Assembly: GCA_029215795.1 (NCBI GenBank)
Contig: JARDYH010000003.1
Span: 69,622,609 to 69,686,608, forward strand
Direction of reading: 5' to 3'
Length of the DNA stretch: 64,000 nt
From: Anniella stebbinsi
Taxonomy: Eukaryota > Chordata > Lepidosauria > Squamata > Anniellidae
The stretch's first letter is position 1. Each line of letters opens with the position of its first letter. The translations under genes and the position numbers were made by a program. Positions 21,885 to 32,493 of this stretch are shown here, piece after piece. A model generated the notes under the pieces. That model was not told the DNA's origin and made no database searches. It saw only the letters and a program-made list of their open reading frames with translations.

Positions 21885-22610
21885 ATTTATTTGTTTATTA
21901 CATTTCTATACTGCATTTCTCCGGGCGGTTCATAAAAATGAAAATCGTAAAGTACAATTTAAGGTATAAAACAGAAACCACAATATAAAGACACAATATA
22001 AAAGTACAACCAGAATAAAACCAAGCAGCAATGTAGAGATTTAAAATGCAGAGATTTAAAATGCAGATTTTTAGCAGTAAAGTTAAAAGACTAAGGCCAG
22101 ATCTACACGTCGTTCTCGATGCGCCTTCCCTGAGCCACAAGCCGCTTCGGAGCGCTGCACTTTGTCTAGTGTTGCTCAAGCCTCGGAGGCTCTGCTCGCG
22201 CCCTCGCCACCGCCGCCGCCCTTTCATCCCGGCCAGTCCCAGGGAGGGAGGAGGGAGGGTTGTAAACAAAAGCTAGCAATTGGAAATCCCTCTCCCAATC
22301 GCTGGCTTTTGTTTACAACCCTCCCCCCTCCCTCCCCGGGATCGGCCTGGATGAAAGGGCGGCAGCTGTGGGCAGAGCCTCCAAGGCTTGAGCCACACTA
22401 GGCGGGGTGAAGCGCTCCGAAGCGGCTTGTGGCGCAGGGAGGGCACATCGAGGACGACGTGTAGATCCTGCCTAAGATGGTAGAATGTTAAAATACTGGG
22501 ACAATAAAAAGGTCTTCACCTGGCATTGAAAAGAGTACAATGTAGGTGCCAGGCGACACACTCTAGGGAGCTCATTCAACAGCCAGGGTGACACAGCAGA
22601 TAAGGCTGAA
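21885..22610 (-). mobile_element. L2-like LINE 3' end, interrupted by a MITE
   Basis: The minus strand runs from a degraded C-terminal region (near 22610-22540) through 'GGTGAAGACCTTTTTATTGT' and an AT-rich region, to the characteristic tail 'ATGAACCGCCCGGAGAAATG' then 'AATAAACAAATAAATAA' at 21885. The Harbinger-like MITE at 22095-22472 splits it. Confidence 0.7.
22095..22472. mobile_element. PIF/Harbinger-like MITE (378 bp), exact TAA duplication
   Basis: Terminal repeats GGCCAGATCTACACGTCGT and the inverse of ACGACGTGTAGATCCTGCC. TAA flanks at 22092-22094 and 22473-22475 form the 3-bp TWA target duplication typical of PIF/Harbinger. GC-rich interior, palindromic around GCTTTTGTTTACAACCCTCC. 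The frames at 22046-22401 are internal and not genes. Confidence 0.88.
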
Positions 22611-23214
22611 TGATACTATTGTGAAGTTGGACCATGCAGAGTAGCTAAGATTAAAATTTTTGTTCTTTTTAAAAAATACTTAAACTGATTAAATAAAAAG
22701 CTGGTCTTTAAGACAGCTATCCTATGGTCCCTGGGATGGTGTTCCATGAGCCATCGGATTTAGTGGATCACTTTCTTTGCCCGTGGAGAGGGAGGTTTGC
22801 AAATGGAGGAGTTCCACGCACAGAAGCCTCCTCTGCCCTTGCTGTTCTGCTCTCAGGGCTACTACATAGGCAATGTAGTAAAGGAGGCAGTCTGGTGATG
22901 TGTTTGGGTGGATTGAGAGAGGCTTAGGATCCACCTAATCCAAAGTGCTGTATTCCCCTAACACACCACTGGAACAGGAGCTGACATACATATTTTCCCT
23001 CCTATTAGAACAAATGGAATGGGGAAATGTGAAAGAATATTTCTTTAAAAAAGGGTCCAGAAAGAGAGAGAGAGAGAGAAGGAGGGAGAGAATCTACCAC
23101 CACCACTTTTGGATTTGGTGATTCCTCTATCATGGCTTCTATCTCCCTGAAGCCCATAGGATTGCTCTGTCCAATGGTTAGTAAGTCATGATGACCACTC
23201 ACACTCGCAGAGGA
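22611..23214. other. single-copy-like stretch with (GA)n
   Basis: A short GA run at 23062-23080. The 70- and 67-codon frames overlap in opposite directions (22722-22934) and have no recognisable features. Confidence 0.45.
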
Positions 23215-24085
23215 AAAAGAAAAATGGGCACAAAAAGCACTACCACATAATACAGAACCTAAGAATAAACAAAGAACAATTGTACAAATGGCTCAGGAAG
23301 GGTGAGCTATTTCCAGAAACAGAAGGATTCCTAGTAACTGTACAGGAACGAGTTATAGCCACCAAGAACTACCAAAAATACATCATAAAAGATAACAATG
23401 TAACAACAGATCTATGCAGGAAATGCTATCAAGTCCAAGAAACAAGAGACCACATAACAGGAGGATGTAAAATTCTGGCAGGAATGGACTATACAGACAG
23501 ACACAATACAACTGCAAAAATAATTCACCAAAAACTGGCCATCAAATTCAACCTTATCAAACAATCTACACCATTCTATACATCCTCACCTGAAACAATC
23601 TTGGAAAATGCAGATCATAAAATATACTGGGACAGAACAATTCATACCGACAAGACAATAACCTGCAACCAACCAGGCATAACGGTCATAGACTAAAAAG
23701 AAAAACACACATACCTTATCGACATAGCAATACTGAATGACAAAAATGTTGTTGAAAAGGAAGAAGAAAAGAGAGACAAATATACACCACTGACCATGGA
23801 AGTCAAAGAACTATAGCAACAGGAAAAGGTCACAATTATTCCGTTAGTCCCATCAGTCACCGGCATCACATCAAAAAATTATACAGAAAACCTTCAGAAA
23901 CTGGGCCTACCAAATATATCCACACCAACATCCAGAAAGCAGTCATACTTAAAACATGCTTAATTGTCAGGAAATTCCTGAATCTGTAAAAGACAGCATG
24001 ACTTGGCAAAGTCAATCATGTCCGTCTAGAAAAACCACCATGAGCGATAAAGAGATGAAATAATAATAATAGCAACAATAATGCA
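23215..24085 (+). mobile_element. R4/Dong-type LINE, 3' half of ORF and 3' end
   Basis: 5'-truncated copy. The coding part is described in the next entry. The non-coding 3' end (about 23830-24062) matches the minus-strand fragment at 98-306 and terminates in AAATAATAATAATAG. No target duplication was identified. Confidence 0.8.
23280..23696 (+). pseudogene. R4/Dong LINE polyprotein, C-terminal CCHC and endonuclease region
   Basis: A 138-codon frame with no stop. It is only the C-terminal part of a protein that normally exceeds 1000 residues. Residues 46-63 form a CCHC-type motif (C46, C49, H58, C63; spacing C-x2-C-x8-H-x4-C). In R2/R4-group elements this knuckle precedes a restriction-like endonuclease. 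The rest ('HQKLAIKFNL', 'YWDRTIHTDKTITCN') is that endonuclease region. In the family a PD pair is expected shortly after 'DRTI..DKTI'; here the segment reads 'NQPGITVID', so an acidic residue may be lost. Full-length elements cut target DNA and prime reverse transcription from it. This copy lacks the RT domain and cannot act. Confidence 0.75.
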
Positions 24086-24841
24086 GGCACATAATGGCAT
24101 CTGAAGACAGTGACATATGCATGCATGCAGGCCTCCCCCATTGCTGATTACATTAATCAAGAGCATCCTCTGTGTTCAGCTCCATCTGCCACACCTGGCT
24201 CTGAGTTCAGGTCTATGGACTGCAGCCAAAATATAACACCAAAATGCCCCTCAAATCTGTTTCTACCCACAGTCAGTCAGCTTATATGAATAATGTAACT
24301 TCTGATTATATTGTGCTGACAAATTAATAGATTTTTTAAACTGATCCAGCCATATATCTCCTTCCTCTTAATTGTAATTCCTTGCCCATATCAAGTTGTT
24401 AAGGAGTGAAAGGGAAAAACTTATCTAAACAGAGGAGTTTCTGTTAGAAATCCAATGTCCAGTCTCCACTTGCTCTCTCTCCAGATAGTAACCAAGAAGG
24501 AATAATTCAAACACACGTTGAAGTCTTTCAAACAATTTTTAGTAGAAAAACACATCACCTCCGGTATAATATTCCTCCTATACAACACCAACACTGACAA
24601 ACAGTTTTTTACATATTTATACATTTTTACAGCCTCTTTCACACACATTGCATCAGCCAATAAAGCAATTAAGACTATCTTCACTCTTTATCTTTCTTGT
24701 TTGGCTCCCTCTGCATATCTGCAACACCGGCAGGTGATGTCATTTCTTCTTTCCAGGCTCTTCTGCAGATTGTATTTTTTTCATCCCTGACACAAGTTTC
24801 AGTATCTCATCCCTAAATCAGGGATTGGTTTCTACACAGAC
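24086..24841. other. single-copy-like stretch, nothing recognised
   Basis: Pairs of overlapping opposite-strand frames (24421-24790) look like chance. No repeat termini. Confidence 0.45.
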
Positions 24842-25372
24842 AACAGTTTTTAAAACTATCCTGAACCAGGGCCTTTTTTCTGATTGGTTGGGTGATTTTG
24901 GTAAGAAGCATTTCCCCCATTTTCCTGTTGGGTATGGATTACAGCTAAAGTAGTCTGGGTACTCTCTAGATCAGAAAGAGATGCCCTTCTCATTTGCCCC
25001 CCTGTGAGAGCAATCAGGTGGATGATCACACTGGAGAGGGCCTTCTCAAGCAGTGGACCCATACCTGTGAAACAAACTCCCAATCGGAGCTCTGCCATGC
25101 ACCATCCTTGCAGGCTTTTAAGAAGGCCTTGAAAACATTTTATTTTACTATGGCCTTCCTATGACGAGTACTGTTATTGCTGCTATTGTTGTTCTGCTGG
25201 TTGTATTGTTTTGTTTTTAATTGCTATTTTATTGGGATTATGTTTTTATTGCTTTTAATATTTTAACTGTTTTTATGTATTTTATTGTTGTAAGCCGCCT
25301 TGTGATGGCTTATGCCCTGAAAGACAGCCAAGAAATGTTTTAAATAAATAAGCAATAAATAGCCTGCTTACA
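24842..25372 (+). mobile_element. L2-like LINE 3' end
   Basis: Plus-strand copy. The decayed C-terminal coding theme ('GCCATGCACCATCCTTGCAG' then 'TTTAAGAAGGCCTTGAAAAC') leads into 'TTTTATTGTTGTAAGCCGCC', then 'TGAAAGACAGCCAAGAAATG' and the TTTAAATAAATAAG tail. This is the hallmark layout of L2/CR1-group 3' ends. Truncated upstream of about 24842. Confidence 0.7.
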
Positions 25373-26570
25373 ACACTCCTGAGTGATCATTGCTCAACCT
25401 TCATTTTCCTTTCATCACACTATCAAGTTTCATAAGACACATCCCATGTTTTTAAGGATTAGGGTATGATGGATACTACTCCACTGCTGATAGGAGAGTA
25501 GCAGGATTGGACAACGTAATATGTAAAATCCATTCCAGTATTGTACTTTTGTGATTGCATGTTGAAATCATTAAAAAAAAATCTATGGAAGTTTCTTAAA
25601 GGTAATATGCTTCTATGCTCTGCCAGCCAAAACTCATTCCCAGAGGGTGGAGGAAGACATGAATTGCGGAGAAATCTAGCCTGGCAAATTCAAGTACTTT
25701 ATTAATGTGTTATGAGCTATCAAATATTAAGTATATCTATTGGCAGCAATCCTGCTTACCTTTACTTCTTAGTAAATTCCTTCATTCATTATTTCCTCAA
25801 TAGTAATGAGAAGAGCAAGTAGCAAACAATATACAAAGTGCACATACAAGAATATGCAGATATAAAATGTGAAATAATAAACATTTCTAAAAAGCTTAAA
25901 ACTGCAATATTAAGTAATAATTTATGAGACAAGAAGTTTATACAAATATATGTATTTACTCAGATGTATTTCTCATCCCAAACCAAAGGTTATGGGCAGT
26001 ATAATGTATTTTACCATACAGTATTTGTACACCTGAGGATGCCCCTGAGGACTTCTGTATTCTCAGGGCCAGTCACTGTTCCAGGCAATGGGCCAGAATT
26101 CTATTTTGCTTCATAATAGTCTCACTTATTTCATGACTTTGATGCACAATTTGCATATATGAGTTATTCCTGTCACATACGACGATGAATTTGCATGCAT
26201 GGGTATGATCTAAATCACGTTCACTAATACCATTTGTTGAATGGACAGTGGGCATTCAGTATTTTCAGTAGGGGGGAGCCCATGACCCATGGAGGTCCCT
26301 TGCTACACTTGGGTTTTGCCCCTGTATCATATTAATTTCCCCCCATTGAATGTAATAGAGCTACATCACTCCATAACATTCAGTAGGGGAAATTGGCAAT
26401 TCTTCTCCAGCTTAGATTTTAGTCTGAGCCAGAGAAGTTTACATCTCATTTGCGCTTGGGAGAACTTTGCTGGCATCTCTAAGTAAATAGTCTGTGATTC
26501 ACTGGAACTGTCTCATGCAGGAATACAGTGGAAATGATTGAGAGCTGAGAGAACCTATCCTTGCTCCTCT
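25373..26570. other. single-copy-like stretch, nothing recognised
   Basis: AT-rich, with no recognised repeat or coding frame. Confidence 0.45.
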
Positions 26571-26586
26571 GCCACACCTTTACTTC

Positions 26587-27172
26587 TTTTTTTTTGTTAA
26601 TATTTTTTATTTCAACTTAAAACAACATAATACAACATAAACAACATACAATACAATACATAACCTACATACCCCCCGTGCTCCCCTCCTCCCCAGGAGA
26701 CCTACTTTTATTCAATTATACATCCTTCCAAAATTGTGAAGAATCTTTTGAAGGTATTTGCCCTTTCCCCAATCTTAATACATATTCCAATAATGGATTC
26801 CATATATTTTCAAATTCATTCTTTCTGGACATTCCCCTCATTATTTTCATTTTACACGTTAACTTATCATTAAGTGCCATATCCCATATTTCTTTGTACC
26901 ATTCTTCTATTGTATAAATTCCTTGCCCTTTCCAATTTTTAGCTAGCATTATTCTAACTGGAGCCAGGAGGTTGTTTATCAATTCTCTCTTACTTATATT
27001 CTCATTTCCTTTATCCCATATTGCTAGTACAGCCAGCTTTGGGCTTATCTCCAATTTACTTCCCGTTATTTCACTTATTTCTTCAAACACCCTTTTCCAA
27101 AATTTTTGTGCATATTCACAGCTCCACCACATATGAAAATAAGTTCCAACCTCCTGACATCCCCTCCAACAA
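26587..27172 (-). pseudogene. L1 LINE, ORF2 C-terminus, 5'-truncated insertion
   Basis: A 586-bp minus-strand insertion with a T-rich start (the inverse of its poly-A tail) at 26587-26596. It is bounded by a 16-bp target duplication with one mismatch: GCCACACCTTTACTTC at 26571-26586 and GCCACACGTTTACTTC at 27173-27188. The frame at 26716-27177 is the end of L1 ORF2: 'GTYFHMWWSCEYAQKFWKRV' is the C-terminal cysteine/histidine region that follows the RT, and 'ITGSKLEISPKLAVLAI' and 'EEWYKEIWDMALNDKLTCKM' are further L1 landmarks. L1 ORF2p nicks and reverse-transcribes at TT|AAAA-like sites. This copy retains neither endonuclease nor RT. The open frame suggests a fairly young insertion. Confidence 0.85.
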
Positions 27173-27188
27173 GCCACACGTTTACTTC

Positions 27189-28299
27189 AATAGACTTCCA
27201 CAGAAGAAGTTTACGTTTGGATAGATCCCATCATTTGCAAGCATATTGCTTCATTATGGGGGAAGGGAACCCCTCTCCCCAGTCTTCCCTATAAACCTAG
27301 AAGAAAACTTGTTGTCACACTTCATAATTATTATAAATAAAAAGTTGGCCAGAATGTTGTGACATTGTCACTCTGCAAGGACCCCAATTTCTGCAAAGGC
27401 CCTTGATTTTCTTGTGCTTGATTTGGACAAGAAGATTTAATTTATTTGTTATTTTATGAAGCATTTTTATGTGTGGAGAAAAGTGCTACTTGTTTGCACG
27501 TGCTGGTTATGTGGCATTCTTACATGATTTCACGCTTTGCTGATGGAAAATTAGACCCTTGTGTATTATAAAAGACTGGAAGATGGCTATAGAATCAGGA
27601 TGCAATTGCCTCAGGACATTCTGTTGACAGCTAGAAATATATACCCACAAAGCAATGTCACTGGATGCTAATGTGAACTATACAAGTTGATGAGCACTGT
27701 AAGTCCCTGTAAAAAGAGAAGCCAACCCCCTTTTTATTTTGCTGGGTTCCCTCACCATATAAAATGGCCAGCTATAACAGTACTTTCAATAGATTTGTTA
27801 ATGAAGCCATTATTAATGTTTTATTATTACTTACCTACTAATGCACAGTAATGTTAGCACCACTGTATAAAAACAATAAGTGATAGAGTCCTCTTAAAAG
27901 TTCAAAATGTTATAACATGAGACCGATGAAGCTATCTTAACTAGTCAATTTATTGTAAGCAACGTGAACCCAAACTGGAAAATATGATCAAGATGGTGTG
28001 CTGGGCATGCATAGCTTTAAAGTGTGGCAGAAGTAAAATGCTAGACAGGCCCTAACTCTGTGAACTCTTACAGAAAGCATAGACTATGAGCCAGGACAAA
28101 TGTTAACCAGTTCATTAAAGATGTAATATACACTGTCTTGGGACCTATTGAACTCACTAGTACTTGCTTCTGAGGCACTGTGTTGTATGCCACTGACTCA
28201 AAGGTGGTGATTGTGCCTACCTTTTTGGGAAGCCTTAAATCTGTTTTATTATTAAGATTAATTCTATAACTCCTTTCAAGCAAAAAGTTCTCAAAGCAG
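27189..28299. other. single-copy-like stretch, nothing recognised
   Basis: No repeat or coding signal noticed. Confidence 0.45.
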
Positions 28300-28592
28300 T
28301 TGATACAGTTGAAGGTGGCAGAGTTGGTCTTTACTGTGTATATCTCCCAGCCTTGGGCAATGGAACAGTCTTCCTCATATTACCGCAGCTTCTCTACACA
28401 GGTCCTGGCTGTCTTGGAGAGCCATCCCTTCCTGGAAGCATCCATCCTCTCCCCCACTCCACAGACCAAATTCAGGAGGAATGGATCAGATAATGGGCAG
28501 CTGGTTAGCCACTGTGTGAGCAGAATGCTGTACAAGACAGACCCTTGGTCTGATCTAGCATGGCTCTTCTTATATTCTAATGTTCAGGCCAG
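28300..28592 (+). repeat. retroposon 3' end (SINE or short LINE tail)
   Basis: It ends 'CTTGGTCTGATCTAGCATGG', 'CTCTTCTTATATTCTAATG', a pattern resembling retroposon tails in which TTCTTATG-type words repeat. The upstream part, 'GGTTAGCCACTGTGTGAGCA', belongs to the same body. No tRNA promoter boxes are clear, so the class is uncertain. Confidence 0.5.
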
Positions 28593-28985
28593 GAGGGTGA
28601 GATTACTCCAGCATGCAGATCTTCCCTGAGACAGCTAACCAGATGGCAATTGGGATCCTCACAGGTGGGGGCTTGATGGAATTGCCCTCCTCCCAATGGC
28701 AGTGCCGAGGGGACAGTGGGGCAAGTGCCCCCCAAACAAGGAGCTTGCCACCCCAGTAGCCCCCCAGTTGCTGGCAGAGCACCCACACCACCAGAGCCGG
28801 CTTCATAATGAAGAAGCTCCTGCATGAGGCGGCGGAGTAGGAAGAACAGCAAATCGTGCTGCCCTCCCCTTGTTTCCCACAACAGGAGGGTCTGCCTGGC
28901 TCCTCCCACTGATGGCACTAGCAGTTCTGGCAGTCTTGGCCTTGGCAAGGAGCAGTCCCTTTCCAGAAGCACCTACCTTCCAGTT
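28593..28985. other. GC-richer stretch, nothing recognised
   Basis: Open frames overlap on the minus strand (131 and 67 codons), but the residues show no domain. It is a long open stretch because of its base composition. Confidence 0.4.
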
Positions 28986-28994
28986 TAGATCCAG

Positions 28995-29313
28995 TAGGCT
29001 GACCATATGAAAAGAAGGACAGGGCTCATGTAACTTTAACAGTTGTAGAGAAAAGGGAATTTCAGCCAGTGTCATTTGTATGCAGTTAGTTCCTGGTGAA
29101 ATTCCCTCTTCATCACAACAGTTAAAGTTGCAGGGACCTTGCCTTCTTTTGTATATTGTCACTCTAGTATAGTGCCTGCAACTTTAACTGTTGTGATGAA
29201 GAGGGAATTTCACCAGGAACTAATTGCATACAAATGACACTGGCTGAAATTCCCTTTTCTCTACAACTGTTAAAGTTACAGGAGCCCTGTCCTCCTTTTC
29301 ATATGGTCAGTCT
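28995..29313. mobile_element. hAT-like fold-back MITE (~320 bp)
   Basis: Ends TAGGCTGACCATATGAAAAG and CTTTTCATATGGTCAGTCT. AGATCCAG flanks at 28987-28994 and 29314-29321 are an exact 8-bp duplication. Same palindromic body as 7877-8196. The 119-codon minus frame overlapping it runs into unrelated flanking DNA and is not a gene. Confidence 0.9.
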
Positions 29314-29427
29314 AGATCCAGAAGCAGGGCAGAGCAGAGCAGATAACAACGTCCAAGCCAGGAGGAGATCAGGGCTGCTCCTACCGCACAGTTCTTCTCA
29401 AAGGGCCAAGAGACATTACTTTAAATC

Positions 29428-29700
29428 TTATGTCCCACCAGTGGCAACCAATGATGTGGAATTGTGATGGAAATTCGTGTTGTAGGGGTGTCATGATGTC
29501 GGGCAAGTTGTGCTAAGTAGCCATTATGGCGATAGAGAGATGTTACTTGACTTGGCACTTCAGTTTTTGTTGGCAATCCTTCTCTCTTCTAACTTTTAGT
29601 TCCACCCTATAGAAGGGAACCAATTGCCTTTGTTGATTTATCTTTACATTATGAAACCATTCACTAGGAAGTGCTAAGTTTAATAAGTTTTTTTTTTCTC
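29428..29700 (+). repeat. ~260-bp interspersed repeat, copy 1
   Basis: Direct repeat of 32494-32755. Shared landmarks are 'TATGTCCCAC', 'CAATGATGTGG', 'GTGTCATGATG', 'TTGTTGGCAA', 'TAACTTTTAGTTCCACCCTA', 'TAGAA.GGA.CCAAT', 'GAT.CCATTCACTA' and 'GAAGTGCTAAGT'. The identity of the family is unknown; the shared order rules out chance. Confidence 0.8.
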
Positions 29701-29747
29701 CAACATCTTCTGAATCAGAGCAACAAATAGTCAAGTCAGCTGTCTGA

Positions 29748-29955
29748 GGGCCAATACAGACATTACTTTAAATGTGTATCTAGCTGCTATGTCTTCTTTT
29801 AAAGTTTACTCTAGAGTAGGTGCAGCCCCCTATAACAGCTCCTTCTACGCTAAGGTCTTGATCCGGATCAGGGCCCTGCACCTACTCTAGAGTAAAATAT
29901 GAAAAAGCATATATAACTGCGAGACACAAATTTCAATTAATGTCTGTTTTGGGCC
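29748..29955. mobile_element. fold-back MITE, Harbinger-like
   Basis: Ends GGGCCAATACAGACATTA and TAATGTCTGTTTTGGGCC are imperfect inverses. They are flanked by TGA and TAA, possibly a degraded TWA duplication. An internal palindrome spans TTTACTCTAGAGTAGGTGCA and TGCACCTACTCTAGAGTAAA. Confidence 0.65.
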
Positions 29956-30520
29956 TAATACTTCAATTTATTTTTGCCCTGATTTAGAACCTATAAAAGA
30001 GAAAAAAAACTTATTTGGGTAATGCCATAAACTTTTTCCTGAGACATGAGTTTCTTCAAATTAATCTAAAATATATTTCCTTCAAATTAATGTAATACAT
30101 ATTCTGCTTGAAACACAACCCTTTAAAACATCGAGCTAGGAATTTAGAATGGTATTTAGATTTTATTCTAATTTTATTTTTCTTAGCTATAGTGGTCTGG
30201 CTGAATTAAGACTGAATTTAAGACACTGTTTTCTTGCTTTGCACTGTCCTGGATATACTGATTGCACTCTAGGCACTGGATCTCTGGGATAGCCATACTT
30301 TTTTCAAGACTATAACATATGAAGACATGCTGAATAATGGAAACCTTCTTGGATTGATGAATTCTGATTGGCGTTGGCAGATGTACATTTGAATGAAGTA
30401 GATTAATACATATAAACCACCAAGCTTAGCTGAAACTCCTGTTCAACATTGTAAACTGCCAACTTTATCATCTTTAAGGGGAAAAATACAGTTTTTCTTC
30501 CCAACAAAGACTTTTATAAA
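29956..30520. other. AT-rich stretch, nothing recognised
   Basis: No repeat termini or coding frame. Confidence 0.4.
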
Positions 30521-30670
30521 AGCAATAAGGTAACTGTGCGAAGTGTGCCTATCATGATATAATCACCCCCCAGGGGGAATAAGAGGTACTCGACTGCACC
30601 TCTTGCTTTGTAATGACCCTGGGGTGTGATTATCTTATGATAACCACACTCCCTGTCATGCCTTATTGCT
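30521..30670. mobile_element. 150-bp fold-back element
   Basis: Perfect 10-bp ends AGCAATAAGG/CCTTATTGCT. Complementary interior segments continue (GTGTGCCTATCATGATATAA with TTATCTTATGATAACCACAC; CCCCCCAGGG with CCCTGGGG; GAGGT with ACCTC). The flanks TATAA and TATAT may be a target duplication. Superfamily unknown. The DNA at 34688-34712 (TTATGATATAATTGCCCCAC) resembles its left arm. Confidence 0.75.
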
Positions 30671-31015
30671 TATATATTCCACATGTCATAATGAATCCTG
30701 AAGCACTTTCTAGGGCTCGTAGCAAACGCAAGTGACTTTGAAGTCTTGGAAGTAGCCAGATTTCTAGGTACATATCGATTAATATTGTATACAGTAGGAA
30801 GAATTATGAGTGATTGCATATTCATGGTTGCCAGGACAAAGTTTTCAACTTCTGTCTCTGTGAACTTTAGAGTCAGGAGTTCTTGCGTTGTTCATCGCAT
30901 ATACTAAGACATTATGCAGTGCAGAACGTTTGTCATGCCTGGTCACTACAATTTGATTGCTAGCTGATAAAGGTTTTGGCTGGATTTGGACGCAACACTA
31001 AAACATGGCTTAGCA
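30671..31015. other. single-copy-like stretch, nothing recognised
   Basis: No repeat or coding signal noticed. Confidence 0.4.
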
Positions 31016-31017
31016 TT

Positions 31018-31267
31018 AGGAGATCTCGTCTCGATCATCCCAGAGTGCAGGACACGGAATAATGGGTTCAAGTTGCAGGAAGCCAGATTCCGGCTGGACT
31101 GTTAGAGCAGTATGACAATGGAACCAGTTACCTAGGGAGGTTGTGGGCTTTCCCACACTAGAGGCATGCAGGATGCAGCTGGACAGCCACCTTTCAGGTA
31201 TGTTTAAAGGTGGATTCCTGCAATGAGCAGGAGGTTGGACTCGACTCAACTATTCTATGATTCTATG
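31018..31267 (+). mobile_element. CR1 LINE 3' end fragment
   Basis: It retains the CR1 ORF2 tail theme ('GAGTGCAGGACACGGAATAA', 'TTGCAGGAAGCCAGATTCCG', 'CAGCTGGACAGCCACCTTTC') and ends in 'ATTCTATGATTCTATG'. A small deletion removes the middle of the 'LDIRKN' segment relative to 39390-39430. The long-frame minus-strand 77-mer here is an antisense shadow. Confidence 0.85.
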
Positions 31268-31339
31268 CCCCATTAGCCTCAATCAGCATGGAAAATGGTT
31301 AGGGTTGATAGGAGTTGTACTCCAGCAATACCTGGAGGT

Positions 31340-31893
31340 TTCCTGCTCTCAGAAAGGCCTTCACTGCCTTCCGTTTTCAAACAATGCTTTCAGCCTTCCT
31401 GGAGGGGAAGTATAAAAGGGTTCCCTATATCCGGCAGACATGTATTTGTGGTGCAGGGGAGGTGGAAGATGTCGTACATTACTTGTTACGCTGCTCCTTG
31501 TATAAAGATATTAGGAATCGTTTCCTGGGAGAGCTTTTGAGAACAAGAGTGGGTTGGCCCACTGCTGATATTATCTGTGAGCAGATCATAGTAAAGCAAT
31601 TATCATCAAGGTCGCAACGTTTGCCGCAGCAGCTCAAAAAATCCGCCAAAATTTCCTAAAGAAATCAGGTGTAGATTGCAGAGGGGACCACCTGCTATAA
31701 CTTTCTGTGATTTGATATTAGAGTTTGCATTATTTTTTAACAGTAAAAACCTCGGCCTTTTCTCGCAGTCTGGCTCCCTTATATGTATTCTCTCCCTATG
31801 AATTTGAAAGTATTTTGGTTGTCACAGAGATCTTTTGTTTTAATGCTGTAGTTGTAACGGCCTTTGTGCCAGAGACAAATAAAATGTTCAAGT
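31340..31893 (+). mobile_element. non-LTR retrotransposon, 5'-truncated, 14-bp target duplication
   Basis: An exact direct repeat, CAATACCTGGAGGT, at 31326-31339 and 31894-31907 brackets the insertion. Inside, the frame to 31659 reads 'RKAFTAFRFQTMLSAFLEGK' and 'CICGAGEVEDVVHYLLRCSL'. That is a C-x-C...E...H...C motif of the kind found after the RT domain in several LINE clades. The end 'CAGAGACAAATAAAATGTTC' is its 3' tail. A related fragment is at 57665-58110. The clade is not determined (Vingi, I-like or another CR1-group lineage). Confidence 0.75.
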
Positions 31894-32014
31894 CAATACC
31901 TGGAGGTAGAGGGACTACCCTGATCTAGTACAAACCACTCTGTGTCATAGCATCATTACATGAGGCTGCCTTTGAAATGCATTCTGAAACATCAGGTGGT
32001 TCAAAATGTTTTGA

Positions 32015-32460
32015 ATGAAACCAGTTATTTTAGAGCATCTGACACCTCCTTTATGCTCTTCTCACAGGCTTCTCATCTTTTTCTGGGCTCAATTCAAAGT
32101 GCTGGTGATGACCTTTAAAGCCCTACCTGACTTACGGACAGGATACTTAAAGGACTACTTCCTCCCACATCCACTCAGGTATGATGAGGAGGCCCTTTTG
32201 CATATCTTACCAAGGGCTTAGCCTTCTTTGTTGTCACATCTGGGCAGTAGAACTCCCTGCCTTGGGAGATCCATTTTGCTTTCATCTTTTTCATCACTTC
32301 CTTTTTGTTTTGGCAGGCCTTTGGCCTCGATGATGTCTAATTTTATTTCTCCTGTTTTGTGTTTTGGATTGACTCTTTGTTTTATGTTTTTTGTTTCTTT
32401 AGTTTGATTGTTTTTAAATGTTTTATGTAAAAGGCCTTGGGCTTCCCTAATGTGGAACGA
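32015..32460 (+). mobile_element. L2-like LINE 3' fragment
   Basis: The frame 'FKVLVMTFKALPDLRTGYLK' is the L2-type C-terminal theme, paralleled at 57345-57420. It is followed by 'TTGGCAGGCCTTTGGCCTCG', a T-rich 3' region and TAATAATTACTACTACT. 5'-truncated, with stops. Confidence 0.65.
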
Positions 32461-32493
32461 TAATAATTACTACTACTAATACTAATAATAATT

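Noticed and set aside
28577..28972. 131-codon minus-strand frame
   Set aside because: No motif, and it overlaps a second frame; probably GC-composition effect.
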